Origin: Candidatus Peregrinibacteria bacterium
Lineage (GTDB): Bacteria; Patescibacteriota; Gracilibacteria; UM-FILTER-43-11
Assembly (NCBI GenBank): GCA_030637565.1
Contig: DAOWGG010000064.1
Location: 1 to 5,432 of the forward strand
Reading direction: 5' to 3'
DNA: 5,432 nucleotides
A model generated the notes under the pieces. The model saw nothing but the letters and a program-made list of their open reading frames with translations, did no database searches and was not told the DNA's origin. This document shows, piece after piece, positions 1 to 5,296 of this stretch; the first letter of the stretch is position 1; each line of letters begins with the position of its first letter. The position numbers were made by a program, and so were the translations under genes.

Positions 1-2
1 AA

Positions 3-344
3 CATGTTATTAAACGCCGTTATGAAGATTATCGAAGTGATTCTACCCCACCCAACTTGAAAAATAAAATTGTCATTTTAGTGGATGACGGTATCGCCAC
101 CGGCTTTACAGCTCTGGCCGCTATTCAGTACATCCGTACCCAAAAACCCAAAAAAATAATTTTGACTGCGCCAATCGCAGCATCCGATTCATACGAAAAA
201 CTTAAAGAAGAAGTGGATGAAATAATTTGTTTGAATATCCGTGACGACTTTTATTCTGTGGGGCAGTTTTACGAAACTTTTAATCAAGTGGAAGATGAAG
301 AAGCGAAGAAGCTTTTAAATTTTAGAAATAAAACCGCTCAATAG
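3..344 (+). CDS. Phosphoribosyltransferase domain protein, 3' part (gene begins outside the window)
   Basis: This is the C-terminal 113 residues of a type I phosphoribosyltransferase. The reading frame is open from base 3, so the gene starts left of the window. A TTG at 57 is internal and not the start, because the frame before it already reads as family sequence (HVIKRRYEDYR), which is typical just before the core strand. The PRPP-binding loop is clear: VILVDDGIATGFTALAAI at residues 24-41 of the fragment, with the two acidic residues and the TG that hold the ribose-phosphate. The later stretch with APIAAS and a PRPP-family tail (DDFYSVGQFYETFNQV) matches stand-alone cytoplasmic phosphoribosyltransferases often annotated only at family level. 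The substrate base cannot be told. The gene ends with TAG and is followed 72 bases later by a transporter gene on the same strand. Family call is secure; specific function unknown. Confidence 0.9.
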   Translation, partial: HVIKRRYEDYRSDSTPPNLKNKIVILVDDGIATGFTALAAIQYIRTQKPKKIILTAPIAASDSYEKLKEEVDEIICLNIRDDFYSVGQFYETFNQVEDEEAKKLLNFRNKTAQ

Positions 345-347
345 CCA

Positions 348-371
348 CTCCGTGAACGGAGACGGAGGGGG
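348..371 (+). other. Two alternative small hairpins in the PRT-VIT gap
   Basis: Directly after the phosphoribosyltransferase stop, CTCCGT (348-353) is complementary to two adjacent copies of ACGGAG (356-361 and 362-367). Pairing with the first copy gives a five-pair stem with a TGAA loop; pairing with the second gives a six-pair stem with an eight-base loop. The second ACGGAG runs into a GGGGG stretch. There is no T tract, so this is not an intrinsic terminator. It may stabilise the upstream mRNA 3' end, or it may be chance. Confidence 0.3.
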
Positions 372-416
372 TAAGTGCAGGAATGATTATTGTATGGAAT
401 TCAAAAAAATGCTTAA

Positions 417-911
417 ATGAGGAGTATGAAAGCTTCTTACTTAAAAGGAATTAGTTTTGGGCTCACTTCTGGCATCATTACCACGCTTGGAATGATGGTG
501 GGTTTGTATTCGGGGACTCAATCCAAATTGGCTGTTTTAGGAGGTGTTTTAACCATCGCCATCGCCGATGCTTTTTCGGATGCGCTAGGAATTCATGTTT
601 CTGAAGAGGCAAGCAATAAAACCACTTACAAAGAAGTTTGGGAATCCACTTTTTCCACCTTTGCTGCAAAATTTATATTCGCTATGACCTTTGTTATCCC
701 ACTCTTGTTGTTCGATTTGGTTCAGGCGATTTGGGTGAGTATTGGATGGGGATTGTTTTTATTGGGAGCTATCAGTTATTGGATGGCACGAGATCGCAAA
801 GAACCCCCTCTTCATGTAATTGGTGAGCATTGGGGAATTGCCATTTTGGTGATCGCCATCACTCATTTTGTCGGAGAGTGGATTGCGGGAAAATTTGGGG
901 GATTGATTTAA
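417..911 (+). CDS. VIT1/CCC1-family membrane transporter (probable Fe/Mn transport)
   Basis: A 164-residue integral membrane protein of the VIT1/CCC1 family, which moves ferrous iron or manganese across membranes. Five hydrophobic helices are visible at about residues 11-31, 38-58, 83-100, 104-124 and 139-158. The family signature is strong: GLTSGIITTLGMMVGL in helix 1 and AIADAFSDALGIHVSEE at the end of helix 2, with acidic residues D51, D55, E63 and E64 placed where the family has metal-path carboxylates. It is a short form without the long cytoplasmic metal-binding insertion of plant and yeast members. A TAA lies immediately before the ATG at 417, so the start is this ATG or the one at 426. 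An AGGAG sits only one base before 426, too close for normal use. Metal identity is inferred from family only. Confidence 0.88.
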   Translation: MRSMKASYLKGISFGLTSGIITTLGMMVGLYSGTQSKLAVLGGVLTIAIADAFSDALGIHVSEEASNKTTYKEVWESTFSTFAAKFIFAMTFVIPLLLFDLVQAIWVSIGWGLFLLGAISYWMARDRKEPPLHVIGEHWGIAILVIAITHFVGEWIAGKFGGLI

Positions 912-927
912 GGAATTACTGTGGTTT

Positions 928-1127
928 TTAAAATGACTTTATAGAATGGCGTTTTTGGATCACTAGAAAGAATTGTGATTTTTTTTCGATATCCCCTTGC
1001 CCTAAAAACCCCTTAAAATAATTTGGGTCGTCCAACCGATTACATGAAATTTTTTACTGGCAATATTACGAGCCAGACTTTGCCCCATAACACCCAGTCC
1101 GATCAATGCGATGTCGTGTTTTTTCAT
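928..1127 (-). pseudogene. gnd: 6-phosphogluconate dehydrogenase N-terminal remnant, frameshifted and truncated
   Basis: From ATG at 1127 the minus strand reads MKKHDIALIGLGVMGQSLAR, then NIASKKFHVIGW. This is the Rossmann dinucleotide-binding start of 6-phosphogluconate dehydrogenase: a GLGVMG loop, then a basic NIASKKF helix and the VIGW strand. The family continues with NR, which binds the NADP phosphate, but this frame instead reads TTQIILRGF and stops at 1002. In another frame the expected residues appear at once (NRLDDPNYFKGFL) and stay open to a TAA at 928. Inserting a second copy of AATCGGTTGG at about 1032-1041 restores VIGWNRLDDP exactly, so a 10-base slippage deletion explains the break. 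Even when repaired it stops after about 70 residues, against roughly 300-480 for the family, with no catalytic domain. A related beta-hydroxyacid dehydrogenase is possible but less likely. Confidence 0.72.
959..986 (+). terminator. Weak candidate intrinsic terminator after the VIT-family gene
   Basis: ATCAC (959-963) pairs with GTGAT (975-979) around an 11-base loop, and eight T residues (979-986) follow. The stem is short and AT-rich, so its strength is doubtful, but the T tract and its position about 50 bases after the transporter stop fit a terminator for the plus-strand pair. Confidence 0.4.
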
Positions 1128-1150
1128 AACTTACTTTTGAACAAATGAAA
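1126..1150 (+). repeat. 25-base repeat, copy A (DUF202/gnd junction)
   Basis: Bases 1126-1150 match the reverse complement of 2781-2805 at 24 of 25 positions; the only difference is A/T at 1143. The 17-base core (1128-1144) is bracketed by inverted arms TTTCAT (1122-1127) and ATGAAA (1145-1150). The copy covers the end of the DUF202 stub and the start codon of the gnd remnant. Confidence 0.8.
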
Positions 1151-1250
1151 GCCAGGTTCGATCGTTCGCTAAAATCGTTCGATGCGCGGCTAAATAGTCT
1201 CGAAGTTTTAGATTCCCCTCGTGGTAATGTTTGTGAATTTTTTTAAGCAT
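1131..1250 (-). pseudogene. DUF202 (YidH-like) membrane protein, N-terminal stub
   Basis: A 39-codon frame starting at ATG 1250. Residues 14-37 read NLKLRDYLAAHRTILANDRT followed by WLSF. This matches the opening of DUF202 domain proteins, whose hallmark is RD-x-LA-x-x-RT-x-LA-x-(E/D)RT before the first membrane helix. The frame ends in TAA (1133-1131) just where that helix should begin, so no transmembrane segment remains and the protein cannot be a working DUF202 member. The family's biochemical role is not established. The stub lies behind a good extended -10 promoter. It is in the same frame as the gnd remnant, whose ATG begins four bases after the stub's TAA. Its last codons lie inside the repeat shared with the ccdA/tlpA junction. 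It may still be translated as a short peptide, but I read it as debris. Confidence 0.7.
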
Positions 1251-1271
1251 GATTATTATTTATTTTACTAT

Positions 1272-1280
1272 ATTATAGCA
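1272..1280 (-). promoter_or_regulatory. Extended -10 promoter in front of the DUF202 stub
   Basis: Read on the minus strand this is TGCTATAAT, a perfect TGnTATAAT extended -10 box. The -35 region is poor (GACAAC at 17 bases, CAGACA at 19), which extended -10 promoters tolerate. The box ends 21 bases before the ATG at 1250, giving an expected 5' leader of only about 14 bases with no ribosome binding site. It lies about 30 bases beyond the stop of the four-helix membrane protein gene, so the remnant locus once had its own transcription start. Confidence 0.5.
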
Positions 1281-1309
1281 CTTCTTTTTTATTGGTTGTC
1301 TGTACTACA

Positions 1310-1639
1310 TCACAAAGAAATATAGGTTAAAAGAATCCCAATCACCACTGCCATTCCGACCAACAAACTGGGGAAAAGCGCCCACGCAAAAAGAGAGGAT
1401 ATAAAAATACCCACTGCAATAATTGTGACAAATACTGTGGCGATTTTCCAATAAAACGGAGCGGTATAGATCATAGAAGCGGATGAAAAAGCCATAGCAG
1501 CTGCTATCCACAAATAAATCGAATGAATATCGATATTAAAAAACCAACTCACCAAAATAGTAGCTGTTAAAACAGCAATAGCCACTAACGACACAATAAG
1601 AAATCGCAGAAAGAGTCGATCGTAATTAGGTTTTTTCAT
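1310..1639 (-). CDS. Unknown small four-helix membrane protein, third gene of the ccdA-tlpA operon
   Basis: A 109-residue, very hydrophobic protein that I do not recognise. Four membrane helices can be seen at about residues 9-34, 40-59, 62-85 and 88-107, with a short basic N-terminus (MKKPNYDRLFLR) that predicts a cytoplasmic N-end. It has no cysteine, no histidine pair and no obvious catalytic motif; the single H39 lies before helix 2. I chose the ATG at 1639 because it begins one base after the thioredoxin TGA. An upstream in-frame ATG at 1681 would add 14 residues overlapping the thioredoxin gene in another frame and is less likely. The tight coupling suggests translation along with ccdA and the thioredoxin, so a supporting or membrane-scaffold role in thiol-disulfide exchange is plausible, but no function can be assigned. 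It ends in TGA. Confidence 0.78.
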   Translation of the reverse strand: MKKPNYDRLFLRFLIVSLVAIAVLTATILVSWFFNIDIHSIYLWIAAAMAFSSASMIYTAPFYWKIATVFVTIIAVGIFISSLFAWALFPSLLVGMAVVIGILLTYISL

Positions 1640-1640
1640 A

Positions 1641-2786
1641 TCAACCAAAGGTAAAAGTGAAGGCATTGAGGCTTGGCTCACCTATGATCAATTCTAACGT
1701 ATGAACGCCTTCATTGCTATCTTTGGAAATGATTTTGTATAAACGCTCTTCATCTACCCACATATACCCATCGTTATCTAAATCCGCTCCATTAAATTCT
1801 CCTGGAACCTTTCCATCTCTTAAAACTTTGACTCGAACGGGCTTTTCACCACTTAAAACCATATAAACGTCCTTCGCTAAATAAGGGAAAAAGATTTTAG
1901 AATAAGGGGTTTGATTTTGAGCAAATTCCTCATGAATATTCCAATCTCCCTCTAGGTAAAGCTGACTGTCTTCGAGTTTATCGGGTTTTACGAATGACTG
2001 AACGCCAAGCTGTCCAACATTTCCGTTGGATAACCTTTCGTTTCGAGAGCCTCCGAAATAAATCTCAGGACTCAGTCGTCCGGATGTACTACGAGCAACA
2101 ATGTTGTCAGGGTCGACAATACCTGTTGGGATTTGGCTGATATCTAGGCCGAGTTTCGAAGATCGCTCTTTTAGTAACTCCTGAATTTTTTGTTCCGTCT
2201 CATCATATCCCCCTTCACCAATATGGTCGTAAACAATAAAGCCATCAATATCGATCAAATATTTCCTTGGCCAGTAACGGTTTTTGTAAGCTCGCCAAGT
2301 GCCATAATCGTTGTCTTGAATGACGGGGTATTCAATTCCAAATCGATCAATCGCTTCTTGAACATTGGCCTTTTCTTTTTCAAATTCGAATTCCGGCGTA
2401 TGAACCCCAACAATTTCAAACCCGTAATCTTTGTACTTTTCGTACCACCCATTTATATAAGGAAGCGTTCGTTGGCAATTGGTACAAGTGTAGGTCCAGA
2501 AGTCGACGAGAATAACCCTCTCTCCTATCATTTGTTGAATATTGATTGGTAGGTCATCGGTATTCATAAAACCAGAAGGCTTTAAAATTTCAACTGCTGG
2601 TGAGTATTGCTTAGCTTTTTCATCAGCCACTTGAGTTTTATCCAATTCGATAATGGATTCTTCGAGGTTTAATGAATCGATTGGAACTTTTTGACCTTCT
2701 AAATAAGCAATTGAAAGGATAATTAATGTCAGGACGATCAATAAGGCAGTTGATTCTTTACGGCTTCTTAATGGATGTTTTTTCAT
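1641..2786 (-). CDS. DipZ-like membrane-anchored TlpA thioredoxin with C-terminal beta domain
   Basis: A 381-residue extracytoplasmic thiol-disulfide oxidoreductase. Residues 1-29 are a basic start (KKHPLRSRK) plus one hydrophobic helix, an uncleaved anchor or signal. A linker to about 62 leads to a TlpA/AhpC-like thioredoxin domain (about 63-205). The active site is C101-T-N-C104 in VDFWTYTCTNCQRTLPYI; VGVHTPEFEFEKE follows and the cis-proline lies in YWPRKYLID (P173). Residues about 235-381 form a second domain ending in FTFTFG, matching the C-terminal carbohydrate-binding-module-like domain of mycobacterial DipZ. In DipZ the CcdA part is fused in front; here it is the separate upstream gene. 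The start is fixed by TAATG overlap with the ccdA stop. The role is to receive electrons from CcdA and reduce disulfides (or thioether, peroxide or cytochrome-c partners) outside the membrane. Ends in TGA at the family's normal end. Confidence 0.9.
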   Translation of the reverse strand: MKKHPLRSRKESTALLIVLTLIILSIAYLEGQKVPIDSLNLEESIIELDKTQVADEKAKQYSPAVEILKPSGFMNTDDLPINIQQMIGERVILVDFWTYTCTNCQRTLPYINGWYEKYKDYGFEIVGVHTPEFEFEKEKANVQEAIDRFGIEYPVIQDNDYGTWRAYKNRYWPRKYLIDIDGFIVYDHIGEGGYDETEQKIQELLKERSSKLGLDISQIPTGIVDPDNIVARSTSGRLSPEIYFGGSRNERLSNGNVGQLGVQSFVKPDKLEDSQLYLEGDWNIHEEFAQNQTPYSKIFFPYLAKDVYMVLSGEKPVRVKVLRDGKVPGEFNGADLDNDGYMWVDEERLYKIISKDSNEGVHTLELIIGEPSLNAFTFTFG

Positions 2787-2805
2787 TAGTTCAAAAGTAA
2801 GTTAT
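2781..2805 (-). repeat. 25-base repeat, copy B (ccdA/tlpA junction)
   Basis: The inverted partner of 1126-1150, with 24 of 25 matches. It spans the last codons and stop of ccdA and the start codon of the thioredoxin gene. On the plus strand the 11 bases TGTTTTTTCAT (2776-2786) before its core also occur, in the same orientation, at 1117-1127, while the 17-base core (2787-2803) is reversed relative to copy A. Confidence 0.8.
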
Positions 2806-3496
2806 TCAGAATTTCGAAATTAGCGATTCGCGCTAAATTATTTGTAAAAATAAGAATTCCAAGAATGATTAGAATAAAGCCAAAAACAATATTTACAGAT
2901 TTGAGATACTTACTGTATTTATGGATCCAGCTGCTTGCCTGAGCCGCAAAAAGCCCCATGATCAAGAATGGGATTCCAAGGCCAATTGCGTAAGCAAGCA
3001 GAAGCGCAAAAGCCGAACCGGGCTGCGTTGCGGCCAGTGCCAAAACTCCACCCAATACCGCTCCTACACAAGGAGTCCATCCCGCTGCAAAAGCGGCCCC
3101 AAAAACAAAGGAAGTTAGATAACGGGATTTGAATTTAGTTTTTACTTGCAACTTGTGCTCACGCTGAAGAAATTTTGGCTTAATCAATCCGACCAAATAA
3201 AGCCCAAAGAAAATAATAACTACACCTCCAATGCGTGACATCCAAATCTGGGTGTCGTAGGCTACATCGGAAAGCAGAGTATTAAGCAGTACACCAAGGG
3301 CGGCAAAAACGGATGAAAACCCAAGAACAAAAAATAAACTATTCATAAAGATAGGAAGACGTTTATTGCTCGCTTCACTCAAAGAAGACCCTGCTAGATA
3401 TGAAAGGAATCCAGGAATAATAGGAATAACACAGGGAGCTAAAAAGGATACAATTCCCGCCACAAAAGCAATAAAAATAGTGGTGTCAGAGGTCAT
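2786..3496 (-). CDS. ccdA: CcdA-type cytochrome c biogenesis / thiol-disulfide electron transporter
   Basis: A 236-residue polytopic membrane protein of the CcdA/DsbD-beta family, which carries reducing power from cytoplasmic thioredoxin across the membrane. Six hydrophobic helices are visible, near residues 6-34, 48-73, 84-105, 126-156, 162-185 and 198-218, in the family's two-fold pattern. The redox cysteines lie in the hallmark motifs: C22 in FLAPCVIPIIPGFLSYLAG and C143 in GWTPCVGAVLGG. Length is normal for CcdA. A TAG lies in frame a few codons before the ATG at 3496, so this ATG is the first possible start; no ribosome binding site is visible. Its TAA overlaps the next ATG by one base (TAATG), showing translational coupling with the thioredoxin it should reduce. 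The 110-base gap upstream could hold a promoter, but the best boxes (TTGTTA, 17 bases, TACGAA) are weak. Confidence 0.93.
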   Translation of the reverse strand: MTSDTTIFIAFVAGIVSFLAPCVIPIIPGFLSYLAGSSLSEASNKRLPIFMNSLFFVLGFSSVFAALGVLLNTLLSDVAYDTQIWMSRIGGVVIIFFGLYLVGLIKPKFLQREHKLQVKTKFKSRYLTSFVFGAAFAAGWTPCVGAVLGGVLALAATQPGSAFALLLAYAIGLGIPFLIMGLFAAQASSWIHKYSKYLKSVNIVFGFILIILGILIFTNNLARIANFEILNNLLLN

Positions 3497-3606
3497 AATG
3501 AATAAAGGCTATCGAATCAAATTCGTATCAAAACAAACTTATTGTAACAATTTTTCCATTTCCTGTTTGTAGCGTTCACTACTCCAGCTTTTACAAGCTT
3601 ATTTGG

Positions 3607-5292
3607 CTATCTAGAACTGCAATCCAAATAAGGTTCTAGGGGAACTAAGGCCTCTATTTTAGGATATACTGTGGGCTGAACAGGATTTTTAAAGCTCCCC
3701 ATAGGAGTGGGGATAACACTACTTCCCTTTCCAGTGCTTCCACCAATAATCCTTATATTTTGAGTTTGATCGTTGAGAGTAAAAGTAATCTTGAGAGGAT
3801 CATTGTATTTTATTTGCCTTCCTTTCATCGATATTTCTCCACTGGTATCGATGGCGGTTTCAATATAGTAATTATTTGATTCGTCGTCGGGAAAAGAGAA
3901 TGAGAAAGTTCCAGTACCATTGATAGGAGCACTTCCCCCACTTCCACCATCTAATACACCAATCACTTCTACTTCACCCTCCCAGGGGCCAACAGGATAA
4001 TTGCAAGTGTGAACTGAACCGATAAAGTCAGCTCCTCCTCCTGTGTGCTGAAGCCATTCGAAGGACATACCAGGCTGTTCGTGCCAGGAAGCCACGAATT
4101 CTATTGACTCACTTCGGCGATTGAAAATTTCTTGGAGCATAGCATTCCAACTAAAGAAATTTCCTAAGGCCTGCTGAATATTAAAATCGGCTTCAACTGT
4201 TATTTTCTGTTGAGCATAAGGTCCTTCTCCGTCAGCGGCCTCATTTTTGGGAACAAAATCAATTGAAGTTTCTCCTTTATTATCAGTGAAAGTAATGCTG
4301 AAATTCCTATCTGGGCCTCTCATGGTTCCATGGGCTGGAGCAAGGTCTGTCGGTACCGTCCAGTCAATTCGCATATCGGCTATTGGACCTCGAGGTGGCA
4401 TCTCGAAACCAGCCAATTCACCACATTCAATGGCAACTTCTCCTAAATCGAATACGTATTCCGCTTTGGCGGTAAGAGCAAGGGGATTTGAATAATCTCC
4501 ATGCTGTTTATCTTTATGCTTTTCATGGGTCGTTTCATTTGAAACTTCCAGTGAAGTCTCAACTCCCACCTGTAAAATTGCAGCGTGTATCGGATCAATA
4601 GCATCTGTTACCATCGAGGCCACTTCACTAAGTGAAAGTACTGCCCCCTGAGCAAGCCCCCACGCAGCGGTTTTTTGAAGATCTGAAGTGATTTTGGCAC
4701 AAACTGTTTCTGCTTTTGCAATGCCTATGAAGGGTAGAAATGCTTGAGCTTTTTTTTCATTTGGAGGAACAAAAGTATCCAATGTCAAAAGCCATTCTTG
4801 CAATGAAGTAATTTCTGGATCCCCTTCAAATACCAGCCCCATTTCTCCGAATAACTGAACCAAAAAAGCATCTGAATTGTCGGCATACACATCGTGATAA
4901 GCTTTCAGCAGCTCCTCAGAAGACTTTTTAACACCCCATGATGAGAGCATTTTATGATAGTCGGAAAATGGATAGGGATCTTCGAGTGTCATTTTTGTCA
5001 GCATAGGCACTTCAAAGTCATACAGCCAAAAATCATCTTCACTGGCTTCTGAGCCAGCCAAGATTTGTTCACCTGTGCCTGTGTACACGCCAACACCCAA
5101 TGCATTTAATAGAGACCAAATTCCTTTTTCTGCTGTTTTTTCATCACTTAATGCATTGGCAATTTCTGCAGGACTTTCCAAAAAAGTACTTGGCGCAGTT
5201 GCGGAATTATTTTTAGTGGATGAGCTACAGGCACTGAGTGTAATTAGTGCTATTAAAATAAATGGTGTGATTAAAAATTTATAGAGTTTCAT
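3607..5292 (-). CDS. Large secreted lipoprotein of unknown function
   Basis: A 561-residue protein I do not recognise. It has a textbook lipoprotein signal: basic start MKLYK, hydrophobic core to residue 19, then lipobox L19-S-A-C22 followed by a serine-rich linker (about 22-36), so it should be lipid-anchored outside the membrane. Residues about 40-250 look mainly helical. From about 275 on it turns beta-rich and glycine-rich, with alternating strands such as RNFSITFTDNKGETSIDFVP and GTFSFSF, suggesting beta-sandwich or Ig-like domains. Besides C22 there are four cysteines: C198, C290, C430 and C558, an even number that could form two disulfides. Direct neighbours in the same direction are ccdA and a thioredoxin, so it may be a client of that system (inference). 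The start is chosen from the signal peptide; no ribosome binding site is present. The gene ends in TAG, and no terminator follows before ccdA. Confidence 0.85.
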   Translation of the reverse strand: MKLYKFLITPFILIALITLSACSSSTKNNSATAPSTFLESPAEIANALSDEKTAEKGIWSLLNALGVGVYTGTGEQILAGSEASEDDFWLYDFEVPMLTKMTLEDPYPFSDYHKMLSSWGVKKSSEELLKAYHDVYADNSDAFLVQLFGEMGLVFEGDPEITSLQEWLLTLDTFVPPNEKKAQAFLPFIGIAKAETVCAKITSDLQKTAAWGLAQGAVLSLSEVASMVTDAIDPIHAAILQVGVETSLEVSNETTHEKHKDKQHGDYSNPLALTAKAEYVFDLGEVAIECGELAGFEMPPRGPIADMRIDWTVPTDLAPAHGTMRGPDRNFSITFTDNKGETSIDFVPKNEAADGEGPYAQQKITVEADFNIQQALGNFFSWNAMLQEIFNRRSESIEFVASWHEQPGMSFEWLQHTGGGADFIGSVHTCNYPVGPWEGEVEVIGVLDGGSGGSAPINGTGTFSFSFPDDESNNYYIETAIDTSGEISMKGRQIKYNDPLKITFTLNDQTQNIRIIGGSTGKGSSVIPTPMGSFKNPVQPTVYPKIEALVPLEPYLDCSSR

Positions 5293-5296
5293 AGTT

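Larger units (their letters stand above)
912..1309. other. Decayed intergenic stretch between convergent gene blocks
   Basis: These roughly 400 bases contain no intact gene on either strand. What can be read, from left to right, is a candidate terminator for the plus-strand genes, a gnd-like remnant and a DUF202 remnant (both minus strand), and a minus-strand extended -10 promoter. Bases 912-958 and 1281-1309 show nothing recognisable. Two adjacent N-terminal stubs without their remaining parts indicate loss of gene bodies by deletion. Confidence 0.7.

Noticed and set aside
57..344. TTG at 57 as the start of the phosphoribosyltransferase gene
   Set aside because: The frame is open to the window edge and the residues before the TTG (HVIKRRYEDYR) fit the family, so the TTG is an internal leucine codon.
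383..454. 23-codon plus-strand frame starting at ATG 383
   Set aside because: It overlaps the transporter start in another frame, resembles no known peptide and is short enough to be chance.
1163..1183. Direct repeat of ATCGTTCG with a short spacer
   Set aside because: It encodes the natural internal repeat RT-x-LA-x-(E/D)RT of DUF202 proteins, so protein sequence explains it.
1305..1511. 68-codon minus-strand frame
   Set aside because: It overlaps the four-helix gene in another frame, lacks its regular hydrophobic pattern and has no coupling to neighbours.
1310..1643. UGA recoded as glycine (Gracilibacteria-type code)
   Set aside because: TGA ends the thioredoxin right after the family's normal FTFTFG terminus and is followed at once by a new start codon; the four-helix gene also ends sensibly at TGA.
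2190..2552. 120-codon plus-strand frame inside the thioredoxin gene
   Set aside because: It lies entirely antisense to a gene with a clear family match; it is a shadow frame.
3586..3599. AGCTT-TTAC-AAGCT hairpin after the lipoprotein stop as a terminator
   Set aside because: The stem has only five AT-rich pairs and no T tract follows on the minus strand.
4247..4495. 82-codon plus-strand frame inside the lipoprotein gene
   Set aside because: Antisense to a gene with a convincing signal peptide and long continuous frame; no independent support.
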